Source of the DNA: Bdellovibrionales bacterium GWA1_52_35
Lineage (GTDB): Bacteria > Bdellovibrionota > UBA1018
Direction of reading: 5' to 3'
DNA: 64,000 nucleotides
Assembly (NCBI GenBank): GCA_001769805.1
Contig: MEPO01000024.1
Location: forward strand, 23,161 to 87,160
The position numbers were made by a program, and so were the translations under genes. Each line of letters starts with the position of its first letter. The stretch's first letter is position 1. Under the pieces are notes generated by a model. It had not been told where the DNA came from, searched no databases, and was given only the letters and a program-made list of their open reading frames with translations. Positions 25,895 to 35,076 of the stretch are shown in pieces.

Positions 25895-27768
25895 GCGAAC
25901 TATTCAAACGAGCAGGACTGATTTCAATATGGGTTCTGGCCCTGGTGGTTTTGCATCCACCAGTCGTTCACGCTTTCAGCACCGAAACCCGGGCGGAGGC
26001 CGCCTGCCAGAAAGGGGAGGCATGGCGATTTTCGCGTGAAATTCCCAGAAATTCGGTTCGGGCCTTTGGTGAATTTCTGGCCGGAAAACAGAAGGCGATG
26101 CGCTCTTTCGCCCAGGCTCTTTCGTTCCGCAGGGCTGCACGAGCCGCCGAAACCCGCATGTTCGCGGAATATTGGGCCGCCCGCACTCTGCTGGAGGCAG
26201 GCAATCTCAGCTCGGCGGCCGCCGGATTCACGTATCTGGCGGGAGAATATTCTGATTCCAGTTCCGTGGGTATTCAGATTGCAGCGCTCGATTGCCTGAA
26301 TCATATTCGGCTGAGCTACCCTGCCCTGGTCAGCGGAGCACCGTTGGTGCCGCAGGCTAAAAAACTCCTGGCCCTGACCGATGAACCGAAACAACTCCGG
26401 GTCCTGTGGCGCTTCGCGGGGACGGTATTTCGGGAACTGCTCGCAACAGGTGCGGCCAAGCCGCAGCTGGAGGGAGTGCTTTCACTTCTGGATGGGGCTG
26501 GAACCCACGAGTACCTTGCGCGTGGCCTTTATGCTGCGAGCAACGGTGATAACGAAGGGACGCTTCAGAATTTTAAGCGGATCGGAAGTCGATCGTTCAG
26601 CGGAATTCCCGAATTGGCGCGAATGAGCGATCGGATTCATCTGCTGACAGCGCGCGCCCTATATAGCACCAAGCGATTTCCCGAGGCTATTGAGAGGCTC
26701 AAAAAAATTGAAAAGAACTCCAACGAGCTCGTCAATGGCCTTTCGGAGCTTGGCTGGGCAGCGCTTCAGGCGGGGCGCTACCCTGAGGCAATCGGAGCAT
26801 CCCTGAGCCTGCAATCCGGGGGGCTCAGAAGGACGTTTGCGCCCGAAGGACCGATGATCATGGCCATGGCTTTGAATGAAATGTGCCAGTACCCGGAGTC
26901 GCTCCGCGCGACCGAGGCTTTCAGGAAAACCTATGAATCCACCTATCAGTGGCTTGCATACTGGAATAGCGCGCAAAGAAAGCCGGAAATGTACGGCCTT
27001 GTTCTGGATTATATCAAGAAAAGAAAGTCAGCGGTTCCCGACCGAATTTCAAGCGAGTGGGTGCGTTCGCCGGTTTTCATCGCCTCGCAGGAAGAATTGA
27101 ATCTGCTGGCGAAGGAACGTTCAAGAGTCACCCGGGAAAGCAAGGACGCTGCTCGTGAACAAAAAGTAATGGGCAGGGATATCCAGCGAACCAGTGTTGC
27201 TCTCTTGGCGAAACTGAAAGACCTGCGGACTCTTAAGAAATCACCGGAACTTCTGAAAACGGAGTTGATGACTTTCCGATCTGACGTTGCGGAATACCGC
27301 GACTTCCGACGAGCGGCTTCTGCCTGGCGCAATATTGTCAAAAACAGTGAAATACGTGATCCGGTTCTCTCCCGGGCGCTGGTTGCGAGAATCGAAAATG
27401 ATCTTGGCAACAAGAACTATCGCATGCTGAAGATGCTGGAGGAAATCGCGGAAAACAACCAGCTCATCGAAGCCGAGATTTATCACGGAGCGAGCAAGGA
27501 CATCATCTGGCAGAATGCTCATCCGGATTACCGGAAGATTCTGGCCGGTATCGGGGCGGACCGGGGTACATCGAAAGCGCTCGTTTGGGAGTGGGGGAGA
27601 GGGTCGCCGCTGGCGGCCGAATGGTCGGAGATCTGGGAGGACGAGGTCGGCTCATTCAAGGCGGATCTCCCGGACAATTGTTCGAGCAAACAGAAATACC
27701 TCGCTATCAAGCGGCTCTTGCCCGACGCGATCAAAAAGGCCCAGGCGCGCCAGGGAGCTAAACCATGA
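25891..27768 (+). CDS. exported TPR-like protein
   Basis: 625 residues. Signal peptide in the first 30 (LISIWVLALVVLHPPVVHA). About 40-380 is a run of TPR-type helical pairs (EYWAARTLLEAGNLSSAAAG, LLTARALYSTKRFPEAIERL, LSELGWAALQAGRYPEAIGA). About 385-500 looks like a coiled coil (rich in Lys, Glu and Arg: LLAKERSRVTRESKDAAREQ). A second, longer scaffold of the cluster, coupled by ATGA overlaps to the barrel before it and the small protein after it. Confidence 0.8.
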   Translation: MSELFKRAGLISIWVLALVVLHPPVVHAFSTETRAEAACQKGEAWRFSREIPRNSVRAFGEFLAGKQKAMRSFAQALSFRRAARAAETRMFAEYWAARTLLEAGNLSSAAAGFTYLAGEYSDSSSVGIQIAALDCLNHIRLSYPALVSGAPLVPQAKKLLALTDEPKQLRVLWRFAGTVFRELLATGAAKPQLEGVLSLLDGAGTHEYLARGLYAASNGDNEGTLQNFKRIGSRSFSGIPELARMSDRIHLLTARALYSTKRFPEAIERLKKIEKNSNELVNGLSELGWAALQAGRYPEAIGASLSLQSGGLRRTFAPEGPMIMAMALNEMCQYPESLRATEAFRKTYESTYQWLAYWNSAQRKPEMYGLVLDYIKKRKSAVPDRISSEWVRSPVFIASQEELNLLAKERSRVTRESKDAAREQKVMGRDIQRTSVALLAKLKDLRTLKKSPELLKTELMTFRSDVAEYRDFRRAASAWRNIVKNSEIRDPVLSRALVARIENDLGNKNYRMLKMLEEIAENNQLIEAEIYHGASKDIIWQNAHPDYRKILAGIGADRGTSKALVWEWGRGSPLAAEWSEIWEDEVGSFKADLPDNCSSKQKYLAIKRLLPDAIKKAQARQGAKP

Positions 27769-28076
27769 GTACGTATTCGGTCATCTGTCATAACGACCGC
27801 AGGATGATCTCGGGAAAAATGCTGGACGCCAACTCCACGGGCTGTGAGGTTATCAGTCTGGATCGATCTTCGGTGCCGGTATTCGCCGAGCGCTCCCCTG
27901 TTTTGCTCAATATCCTGGATGTAAAAAAGAAAACCATTATCAATGTGGTGGGCCGGGCCGTCCATGCGAGACGTGAGCAGGACTCCTGGATTTACAGCTT
28001 CTCCTGGCCGCGAAAGCCGGCGCAAATTTCCCAAAGTGAAATCAGAGCGGACAGCGAGAGCGAAACTGAAAAATGA
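27765..28076 (+). CDS. small protein, possibly PilZ-like
   Basis: 103 residues, no signal peptide, overlapping the preceding gene as ATGA. The strand pattern (YSVICHNDRRMISGKMLDAN, GCEVIS, VGRAVHARREQDSWIYSF) recalls a PilZ domain, which reads cyclic di-GMP, but the RxxxR and D/NxSxxG binding motifs are not clearly present. If it is PilZ-like it may be a non-binding variant. Last gene of the motor cluster. Moderate confidence that it is real, low in the family. Confidence 0.6.
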   Translation: MSTYSVICHNDRRMISGKMLDANSTGCEVISLDRSSVPVFAERSPVLLNILDVKKKTIINVVGRAVHARREQDSWIYSFSWPRKPAQISQSEIRADSESETEK

Positions 28077-28124
28077 GCGAAATATTCTGTCTATAAAAGA
28101 TGTTCTTTGATTAAATCGGTTCCA

Positions 28125-29486
28125 ATGTCGCAGTTCCGGACAGTTCAACTGAGTCTCAGGATTCACTCGCTTTTGATTTGCAGCGCTTTGCTGCTTTTGA
28201 CCGCCTTTCTCGGCTGGAAAGTTTTTTCCATCGCCCAGACCCAGGCCGGGCAGATGAGGGCTCTTGTACGCGGTGACTTCCGTGCCCAGGCACTTTTGCA
28301 GACGATTGAGGCAAAGCAGGAATCCGTGAAATCGGCCAACCGTAAATATTGGATCACCCGCGACAACAACTATGCCGCTCTTGTTGACCAGGAGGTGAAG
28401 GAGCTGGGTGTGCTCAGAAAGGACCTGCTTGAGGCGATCACGATCGCGCACCCGCAGTTTACGGCGAGTCAGATCGAGGATACCGAGGGTACGAAGCGGA
28501 AACTCGAGGTCCTGCTGTTGGAAAATCTGGCTGAACGCCAGGAAGCTGCAACTGGAATTTCAAAGCATGTGCTTTTCGCGGTCGCACTCTCCGTTGTCAT
28601 CAGCCTCTGGGTGAGTGATCTATTTTTCAGGCGCCTGGGGACGCCGCTTAAGGTCCTGAAAGCGGCCAATAGTCAGATTGCCCGGGGCAACCTGGACTAC
28701 CGGATTCCGGAATCGAGCCGGGCTGTCAGTGAGCTGACTGATCTTTCCTGCTCTTTTAACCGGATGGCCGCACGGCTCCAGGAGCTGGACCGCACAAAAT
28801 ATGAATTTTTTTCGGAAGTCTCCCATCAGATCAAAAATCCTTTGGCAGCCTTGAAGGAAGGTTTGGATCTCTTCGCCAGTGGTCGACAGGATCTATCTGA
28901 AAATTCCCGCAGGAAAGCGATTGCCGCATGTTTAATCGCCACAAAGCGGCTGGAAACGATGATCGAGAACCTCATGCAGCATGCTCGAATTGAGAGGGGA
29001 TTCAAGGATTTCAGAATGGAGCACGCGGACTTGGGTGAGTTGGTTGAGGCCGCGATGGTGCAGGTTCAGCCCCTGGCTGAAAAGAACCGAATCGCCCTTC
29101 ATTTTACGCCTTCTGATTCTTTGCAGGGACGACTCAGCACTGAAGGAATGAGTCATGTGATCGAAAATCTGCTTATGAATGCCATTCGGTACGGTGAGGA
29201 GAATTCGACCGTCAATGTGAAAGCCTGCCGGGTCGAAGGGCGAGACGCCCTGTCTTTGCGGGTATCCAATCGGGCGAAGCTGCTCCCCAGTTGTGAACCT
29301 TCGCGGCTATTCGACAGGTTTTATCGCGGAAATCCCGCGGAACAGCCGAGCGGGTTCGGTTTGGGACTTTACATTGTCAAATCGATTGTTGAAGCGCATC
29401 GGGGCAGGGTTCATGCGCTATGTGATCAGGAAGCAAATCGTTTTACAGTGCAACTTGAAATTTCAGTTTCCGAGGGAGTCGTATGA
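28125..29486 (+). CDS. sensor histidine kinase (GlrK/QseE-like)
   Basis: About 453 residues from ATG at 28125; no good RBS is visible, and a TTG at 28107 is the alternative. Two transmembrane helices (about 14-35 and 148-168) flank a periplasmic helical sensor of about 110 residues. HAMP follows (LGTPLKVLKAANSQIARGNL). The H-box SEVSHQIKNPLAALKEG has the phosphorylated His; the ATPase has NLLMNAIRYG (N-box) and FGLGLYIVKSIVEAHRG (G2-box). Orthodox kinase, inner membrane. Followed by a lipoprotein and a sigma-54 regulator, the glrK-qseG-glrR order of enterobacteria. It probably senses envelope state and controls sigma-54 promoters. Confidence 0.9.
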   Translation: MSQFRTVQLSLRIHSLLICSALLLLTAFLGWKVFSIAQTQAGQMRALVRGDFRAQALLQTIEAKQESVKSANRKYWITRDNNYAALVDQEVKELGVLRKDLLEAITIAHPQFTASQIEDTEGTKRKLEVLLLENLAERQEAATGISKHVLFAVALSVVISLWVSDLFFRRLGTPLKVLKAANSQIARGNLDYRIPESSRAVSELTDLSCSFNRMAARLQELDRTKYEFFSEVSHQIKNPLAALKEGLDLFASGRQDLSENSRRKAIAACLIATKRLETMIENLMQHARIERGFKDFRMEHADLGELVEAAMVQVQPLAEKNRIALHFTPSDSLQGRLSTEGMSHVIENLLMNAIRYGEENSTVNVKACRVEGRDALSLRVSNRAKLLPSCEPSRLFDRFYRGNPAEQPSGFGLGLYIVKSIVEAHRGRVHALCDQEANRFTVQLEISVSEGVV

Positions 29487-29845
29487 TTCGTGTTTCATTT
29501 CTTGTGACAGGAGGTCTGTTGGTTGTTGGTCTCGCAGGCTGTGCAGTATTCCCCCGCCAGCAGGACAGGCCAGCACCTAAACCCGTAATGAAAACCGAGG
29601 CCGTACCGGTATTGCCTCCCAACACCCCACGCACTCTGGGTTTCGTTGAACTGGAAACCTATCTGAATCGCGGAAAATCCAAGGATGTCAGGATTCCTCG
29701 CGCGATCCTGAAACGGTGGGTTCGGCTCGAAAAGCAGAGGGAGAATGAGTGCAGAGTCACCGAAGAACAGCTTCAAGCAATCAAAGCAATCGATACGGAG
29801 AAATGGAGTAATGGAAAATCAGAAGAAACGGATCCTTCTCGTTGA
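29483..29845 (+). CDS. small lipoprotein between kinase and regulator (QseG-like position)
   Basis: 120 residues. Lipobox VGLAGC, acylated Cys near residue 20, then a Pro-rich linker and a helical tail (ILKRWVRLEKQRENECRVTE). Starts by ATGA overlap with the kinase stop, and its 3' end overlaps the regulator gene by 35 nt. In E. coli the equivalent gene product QseG (YfhG) is an outer-membrane lipoprotein that modulates the kinase. Sequence similarity to QseG cannot be judged by eye; the role is by position. Confidence 0.75.
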   Translation: MIRVSFLVTGGLLVVGLAGCAVFPRQQDRPAPKPVMKTEAVPVLPPNTPRTLGFVELETYLNRGKSKDVRIPRAILKRWVRLEKQRENECRVTEEQLQAIKAIDTEKWSNGKSEETDPSR

Positions 29846-31226
29846 TGATGACGAGCAGTTGCGGGATATTTTAACGATTCAACTCGAAAGCCACGGCTTT
29901 GCAATTGATGCGGCAGCCGACAGCACGCAGGCCTTTGAAGTCGCCCGTCGGGAGAATGTCGCGGCGATATTTCTGGATCTGCGACTGGGCCCCGAGTGTG
30001 GTCTGAATCTGGTTCCGCGACTCAGGGAACTGTGCCCGAATGCTCCTATACTGATGATCACGGCACATGGAGACCTGGATTCGGCTTTGGAGGGCTTCAA
30101 GCTCGGTATCGCCGGGTATCTGAAGAAGCCGTTTAAAAAAGGCCAACTCATTTCCGAACTCAACAAGGTTCTTCAGGCATCAACGGTATTCACGCCCCGC
30201 AAAAGCGGGGTCCGTTCATCGATGGGCAAAATTGTCGAAAAGGTTCCATCAGTGGATCCGATTTTCGCCGAAGTGTACGAGCGTATCGCCGTTGCAGCAG
30301 AGGTCAACAGTCCGGTGGTGATTCACGGTGAAAGCGGAACTGGCAAAGAACTCGCAGCCCGTGCTTTGCACGAATGTGGCAGCCGCAAAAGCGGACCGTT
30401 CGTGGCATTCAACTGCGGGGCAATCCCAGATTCGCTCGCGGAAACGGAATTGTTCGGGTATGTGAGGGGCGCTTTCACGGATGCCCGGGACAACAAGCAG
30501 GGACTTTTTGTTCGCGCAGACCGAGGGACACTTTTCCTGGACGAGATCGCCGAAGCGAGCCCATCGCTCCAGACTAAGCTCCTGCGCGTTCTTCAAGAAA
30601 GAGAAGTTACTCCGGTGGGCGGAACCCAGCCGATTCGAATTGACGTGAGGATCATATCTGCCTCCCACCAGCCATTGCTGAAGTGTGTGGAGGAGGGGCG
30701 TTTTCGACAGGATCTATTCTTCCGGATTCATGTATTGACGATCACGATTCCGCCCTTGCGATTGAGACGTTTTGATATCCGGCACCTAGGCCGAATTTTT
30801 GCACATAAAATCGCCAAAACGAATGGCACTCATTTTGAGGGATTCACCCAGGGCGCCGAAGAACAGCTGCTGGCATATCCCTGGCCAGGAAATATCCGTG
30901 AACTGCAGAATCGGATTGAACAGGCGATGGTGATCAGCGGGGGAGGAATTTTGAATGCCCAAAGCCTGTTTCCAGAGATTCCAGAGGGCCTGCAGGAGCC
31001 GGAAATATCCAAGACGCTGATCAACCTGGACGAGCAGAGCTCCTTGCAGAAAGTCCTGCCGAGCTTCTTTGAGGCCAAATCCAATTTTGAGAGAAGCTAT
31101 CTGGAACAGGTGCTGGCCGCAGCCAAAGGGAATATCGCGCGAGCGGCGCGGCTGGCCTCAAAATCTAGAACCGAAGTCTATTCACTGATCAGGAAGCACG
31201 GGTTGAATCCTGATTCCTATGAGTAA
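29811..31226 (+). CDS. sigma-54-dependent response regulator (GlrR/NtrC type)
   Basis: 471 residues from the ATG at 29811 (GGAG nearby; a longer reading would extend into the lipoprotein gene). Receiver domain with LLVDDDEQ, phosphorylation site FLDLRLGP and KKPF. AAA+ domain with Walker A GESGTGKE, a GAFTDA loop (variant of GAFTGA that contacts sigma-54), Walker B GTLFLDEI and the arginine-finger region FRQDLFFRI. C-terminal Fis-type helix-turn-helix (AAKGNIARAARLASKSR). GAFTDA is a common natural variant, so activity is expected. Targets unknown; upstream motor genes and the downstream electron conduit have no visible -24/-12 element that I could identify. Confidence 0.93.
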   Translation: MENQKKRILLVDDDEQLRDILTIQLESHGFAIDAAADSTQAFEVARRENVAAIFLDLRLGPECGLNLVPRLRELCPNAPILMITAHGDLDSALEGFKLGIAGYLKKPFKKGQLISELNKVLQASTVFTPRKSGVRSSMGKIVEKVPSVDPIFAEVYERIAVAAEVNSPVVIHGESGTGKELAARALHECGSRKSGPFVAFNCGAIPDSLAETELFGYVRGAFTDARDNKQGLFVRADRGTLFLDEIAEASPSLQTKLLRVLQEREVTPVGGTQPIRIDVRIISASHQPLLKCVEEGRFRQDLFFRIHVLTITIPPLRLRRFDIRHLGRIFAHKIAKTNGTHFEGFTQGAEEQLLAYPWPGNIRELQNRIEQAMVISGGGILNAQSLFPEIPEGLQEPEISKTLINLDEQSSLQKVLPSFFEAKSNFERSYLEQVLAAAKGNIARAARLASKSRTEVYSLIRKHGLNPDSYE

Positions 31227-31232
31227 AATGAA

Positions 31233-31264
31233 AGCCCGGCTGCTTCCGTGAAGCGGGCCGGGCT
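31233..31264. terminator. stem-loop between convergent genes
   Basis: AGCCCGGC (31233-31240) pairs with GCCGGGCT (31257-31264), extended inside by GCTT/AAGC. On the minus strand it is followed by TTTCATTTT, on the plus strand by GTTATCTCATCTTTT. It lies between the stops of the sigma-54 regulator (plus) and the FN3 protein (minus), so a two-way terminator is likely. Confidence 0.7.
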
Positions 31265-31288
31265 GTTATCTCATCTTTTGGAGGCCTT

Positions 31289-32560
31289 TTAGGGAATGAA
31301 CTTGCTGTCCTCCAGCGAATACTCGCTTGCGACACCACTGGAATTGATGGCTTGGATCGCAAAGAAGTAGGTTTTGCCTGTTGGCAGGTTACTGATGATG
31401 TGACTGACCGCACTGGCATTCGTCACGTCCGCTGAGCTGGTGTACGCTCCCGAGCTGGTTCCATAGGATATCCTATAAGAACTCAGGTCGAGGAGCTGAG
31501 AGCCATCGGTGTTTGTGATGGGCGGGGTCCAGCTCAGTGATGCTGAGCCGGCGGCGGGTGGCGTCACCACTCCTGAAGGGATGAAGCTGACGAAGATCGA
31601 CATTTGAGTCGCTGAGGAGCTTCCCGAACTCGAGCTGAATGCTGACGGGAAGGATCCGAAAGTGGAGCTCATCCAGTACGTCTGGCCCACGCTGCCGCTG
31701 GAGTAGGCAACGTTGTTATTCGTACTGCTTGTGCCGTTCGTATTGTAACCCAGCCAGTAAGTTGCATTCGCCTGGAGCTGGGCGTTGATCGGTGTCACAT
31801 TCCAATTATCCCCGGCAATGGCCTGCGCCGCACTTGCGGCTACCAGAGCACCGGGTACACCATTATTATCGGCGAAAATGCCGACCTGGAATTTATTGTT
31901 TGGCGAGACGCTCACCGGGTTGGCAATGTAGACAGACATCGATACGGCTGCTCCGCCCTGCGCGCCCATGACGAAGCGGCTGGCATTAATGTAGTTGGAA
32001 TCCGAACTATCGACCGAGCTTCCGATCGAGGTGAATCCGAGATTCTGGGTTGCAACAGTTGCTGTCGGAGTCGGAGTCGGCGTTACAGTGGGAGTCGGAG
32101 TCGGCGTTACAGTGGGAGTCGGAGTCGGCGTTACAGTGGGTGTCGGAGTCGGCGTTACAGTGGGTGTCGGAGTCGGCGTTACAGTGGGTGTCGGAGTCGG
32201 TGATGCCAGCACAATATTGACACTGGCACTACGGGCATTGGAAACGTTACCCGCTTTATCTTTTGCAAATGCATAAAGAATCTTGGCCCCGCTGGAACTA
32301 AAGACATAACTGGAAGGGGGTGCGGCAGTCCATCCGGCCGCCTTGGCTGAGGGTTTTACTGATGATGTGGCAATGTAAAAGCCTGTCACCGCAATATTAT
32401 CACTTGCAGTTAAGCTGAGTACGGGCACGGTCAAAGAACTCGCGTTCGCCGGAAGAGAGAAGCTTCCCACGACCGGCGCAATTTTGTCGCGAACTGCCGA
32501 ATTGGCAGTTGAACCCATCAACAAAACAAACATGACCAATAGTGTAGAAGTAAATTTCAT
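31289..32560 (-). CDS. exported protein with Pro-Thr linker and fibronectin type III domain
   Basis: About 423 residues from the ATG at 32560 (AGGGGGA a few nt upstream). Signal peptide ends near STANSA. About 25-120 is an Ig-like domain ([40 protein letters not shown]). A linker of PTPTVTPT repeats follows. About 175-330 is a beta domain ([35 protein letters not shown]) of a jelly-roll type often found in secreted proteins, and 335-423 is a clear FN3 domain ([50 protein letters not shown]). Likely surface-exposed or secreted. Function unknown. Confidence 0.75.
   Translation of the reverse strand: MKFTSTLLVMFVLLMGSTANSAVRDKIAPVVGSFSLPANASSLTVPVLSLTASDNIAVTGFYIATSSVKPSAKAAGWTAAPPSSYVFSSSGAKILYAFAKDKAGNVSNARSASVNIVLASPTPTPTVTPTPTPTVTPTPTPTVTPTPTPTVTPTPTPTVTPTPTPTATVATQNLGFTSIGSSVDSSDSNYINASRFVMGAQGGAAVSMSVYIANPVSVSPNNKFQVGIFADNNGVPGALVAASAAQAIAGDNWNVTPINAQLQANATYWLGYNTNGTSSTNNNVAYSSGSVGQTYWMSSTFGSFPSAFSSSSGSSSATQMSIFVSFIPSGVVTPPAAGSASLSWTPPITNTDGSQLLDLSSYRISYGTSSGAYTSSADVTNASAVSHIISNLPTGKTYFFAIQAINSSGVASEYSLEDSKFIP
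32064..32202 (-). repeat. 24-bp tandem repeat (Pro-Thr linker)
   Basis: GTTACA recurs at 32082, 32106, 32130, 32154 and 32178, exactly 24 bp apart; each unit encodes an eight-residue TPTPTPTV-type block on the minus strand. Two sub-versions (ggagtcgg and gtgtcgg) are present. Confidence 0.95.
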
Positions 32561-32763
32561 ATATCCCCCTGTCCCCAAAAATGATGTCTTATATTAATCA
32601 TCCCACTGATCGACTCAAATTCCCAGAAATTCATTAGTACGCCGCAGAACAGGAACTAACTTAATAATTTATCCAATCTGACCGCCAACTTTCGTTGGCA
32701 GATGGTTGCCCGAATCAATGTATGACCAGTATGAGCTGAGTCCACTTGAATAGTTGACGATTT

Positions 32764-35076
32764 TTAACGAAACGAAAACTGGTTATGGCATCTAAAACAA
32801 TCATCCTGCGCCAGTGCAGGGTCTCCACTGTGCGGTGCTATTCCAGCTGCGGCCGCCTTCAAAGCATCCTGCATGTGACAATCCGGGCACCGGCTTGGGG
32901 TTCCTTTGTAGATTCCATTCCGATGACAGGAATTGCACTCTAAGGTGCGATGAACCCCGCGAAGAGGGAAGCGACTCAAAGAGTGTTTGAATTCCGGGTT
33001 TTCCCAGAATTGCTGACGGTGGCAATCTTTACAGACCGGTAGTGCCCCATGATGGATATCGTCCTTCTGATGGCAAAGCATGCAGTTTTCACTCATGCCC
33101 ATCAGCTGCTGACCGTTCTTATGGCATTCTGCGCATTCCAGACTGTAATGAATGCCGGAAAGCGTGAAGTCCCTGTGGAAGTCTTTCGTCTTTTTCCAGA
33201 AATTCTCATTGTGGCATTCGAAACATTTGGTTCCAAAGGTGGATCTGTGCGGGTCCTTGTGGCAGGTGGCGCAATTCTTGGAAGTCAGCTCAGGAAAGAT
33301 AAAAAGTGACTTGGAATTAGCCCGGCCTTGAGGCGGGGCCCTGAAGAATTCCTGAGTTGGAATATGACACTTCTCACATTTGAGAGGTGGGGCGTGTTTG
33401 CCCCGGAGTGGGTAGTTCGTGGCACTGTGATCAAAGGGAAGGCGAGAGGTGAAGTTCTCGGTCGTGTGACAGAACGAGCAGGCCTTCTCCGCATAGAGCT
33501 TATGAAACTGATCTTCGTGGACATTTTTGTGGCAAGAAATGCAGAAAGCCCGGCTTGCTGTTTCGCGATAGAGGTAACGCGATTTGAATTTCCGGGGCTT
33601 CTGATTTTTTGAGGGATAGGCGTCCATCAACTCCTGCGTAGGAACGTGGCATTTTGCACAATCCGTCTTGAGGTGCTTGCCCGTGAGCGGCATGGCAGTC
33701 GTGGAATGATTGAATTCATTGCGTCGGGTGAAATCGGTTTGGGTATGGCATTCTGAACATTTTTTTTCAGCAAACGTCGCGGAAAATTGACCGATGTGAA
33801 CATTCTTGTGGCAATCGACGCAAAAATCCTTCTCAGGGTGGGCAAAGCGGTAATTCAGCTTCGGTTTTGAACCGTGACATTTGCTGCACTGAAGTTCGGC
33901 ATGACGTCCCTTCAAAGCAAAACGGGTTTCCTGATCGTGGCGGAATCCGGGTGTCTCCGGAGATTTGGAGAGAAGTAGTGTCGTCCAACCGTTTTCGGTG
34001 TGACAATCCGTACATTGCTTTGCCAAAGTAATGGGCGAGAACGATTTCAGATGCGGACTTCTGTGGCAGCTGAGGCATTCTTTTTTTAGACCCGTCCATT
34101 TTATAGCGCGTGGACCTTTTGCGAGTGCTTCACGGGTCTGCTTGTGGCAGTCAAGACATTTGATCCGGGCGTGTTTCCCGCGTAAGGGATAATTCGCAAG
34201 ATTGTGGTCAAAATTCTTGATTTTCCACGTTGTATCGGCGTGGCACTTTGAGCAGTCCCCACCCCGGAATTTTGGGCTAAGGTTGTCTTTATGTGGGTCC
34301 TTGTGGCAGGTCAGGCACCTTGCGGTATTCAGCTCCGGCCATTTATAAACTGCAAGCTTCGGGTCTTTGTTGTGGCACTTAGCACAGGCAATCTGGGCAT
34401 GTTTTCCCTGCAGTTTGAATTTCCCCTGCCTCTCGTGGTCAAAGTGTAAATCCTTTTTCCAGGACTTCAGTCCGTGGCATGTATCGCAATCCTTGGTGGC
34501 ATAAGTACCCGTGAAATGATGAATGTCCCTCTTTTTGTGGCAGGTCACACATTTGGTGGTCAGCCCGAAATACCGCAATTCATTCGGACGTAGGGCTTTT
34601 TTGGCGTTGGCGCGCTTTTCCAGATGGCATTCAGCACATTTTATGAGCGCGTGTTTGCCTGCCAAACGATAACCGGTCTGCTTGTGATCAAAGGTCTTTG
34701 AATCTATTTGTGTGGAATCATACTGTCGGCCTTTATGTTCCTTGTGACAGGCAACACAGGCTTTTTTCGTTAATCCGTGAAATCCCGACTTCTGCATGAC
34801 TTGGAGGCGGATCTCCTTGTGGCAGGCATTACACTTTTCGTCGGGGACTCCCTTTTGCAGGGTGTGGCATTTCAAACATTCCGTCTGTTCGAGGTTACTA
34901 TGGCCGATCATCAGGGGACCGGGAGCAAGCAGTCGGTTGAGCAGCCCTTCAGTTTTATTCGGGCCCGTTAGCATCGAGGGGGAAGGGGATGGGGAGATAG
35001 CCGGCGTGGCGGCCAGAAGAAGGGGGGATGCCAAAATATAGAGAATGGCTGCAAGCAGGGAAAGTTGCTGGTTCAT
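32764..35076 (-). CDS. 27-haem exported cytochrome c built of nine three-haem modules
   Basis: About 770 residues from the ATG at 35076, which overlaps the barrel gene stop as ATGA. Signal peptide (LSLLAAILYILASPLLLAA) is followed by a Pro/Ser stretch. I count 27 CXXCH motifs. They fall into nine modules of three. Each full module reads FxH-x4/5-FxLxGKH-x4-CxxCH, then CxxCHKxxH, then KCxxCHxxxxW/F; for example FDHNLANYPLRGKHA with CLDCH, CLSCHRSPH and CTDCH. The extra His in FxH, GKH and HKxxH would be the distal ligands, so bis-His haems as in cytochromes c7 and c3. It is the last gene of the five-gene conduit operon and sits beside an outer-membrane barrel, so a periplasmic wire or an extracellular end are both possible. 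Confidence 0.93.
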   Translation of the reverse strand: MNQQLSLLAAILYILASPLLLAATPAISPSPSPSMLTGPNKTEGLLNRLLAPGPLMIGHSNLEQTECLKCHTLQKGVPDEKCNACHKEIRLQVMQKSGFHGLTKKACVACHKEHKGRQYDSTQIDSKTFDHKQTGYRLAGKHALIKCAECHLEKRANAKKALRPNELRYFGLTTKCVTCHKKRDIHHFTGTYATKDCDTCHGLKSWKKDLHFDHERQGKFKLQGKHAQIACAKCHNKDPKLAVYKWPELNTARCLTCHKDPHKDNLSPKFRGGDCSKCHADTTWKIKNFDHNLANYPLRGKHARIKCLDCHKQTREALAKGPRAIKWTGLKKECLSCHRSPHLKSFSPITLAKQCTDCHTENGWTTLLLSKSPETPGFRHDQETRFALKGRHAELQCSKCHGSKPKLNYRFAHPEKDFCVDCHKNVHIGQFSATFAEKKCSECHTQTDFTRRNEFNHSTTAMPLTGKHLKTDCAKCHVPTQELMDAYPSKNQKPRKFKSRYLYRETASRAFCISCHKNVHEDQFHKLYAEKACSFCHTTENFTSRLPFDHSATNYPLRGKHAPPLKCEKCHIPTQEFFRAPPQGRANSKSLFIFPELTSKNCATCHKDPHRSTFGTKCFECHNENFWKKTKDFHRDFTLSGIHYSLECAECHKNGQQLMGMSENCMLCHQKDDIHHGALPVCKDCHRQQFWENPEFKHSLSRFPLRGVHRTLECNSCHRNGIYKGTPSRCPDCHMQDALKAAAAGIAPHSGDPALAQDDCFRCHNQFSFR

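Noticed and set aside
30450-30480. GAFTDA in place of GAFTGA as a sign of an inactive sigma-54 activator
   Set aside because: GAFTDA is a frequent natural variant in this family, and the Walker and arginine-finger motifs are intact.
32064-32202. Regular short repeats as a possible CRISPR array
   Set aside because: Period is 24 bp with no unique spacers, in frame within a gene; the same holds for the 15-bp and 18-bp arrays.
32684-32699. Hairpin GCCAAC-TTTC-GTTGGC as terminator of the conduit operon
   Set aside because: The stem is only 6 bp and no T-run follows on the minus strand. The 203-bp region 32561-32763 otherwise shows nothing I can support.
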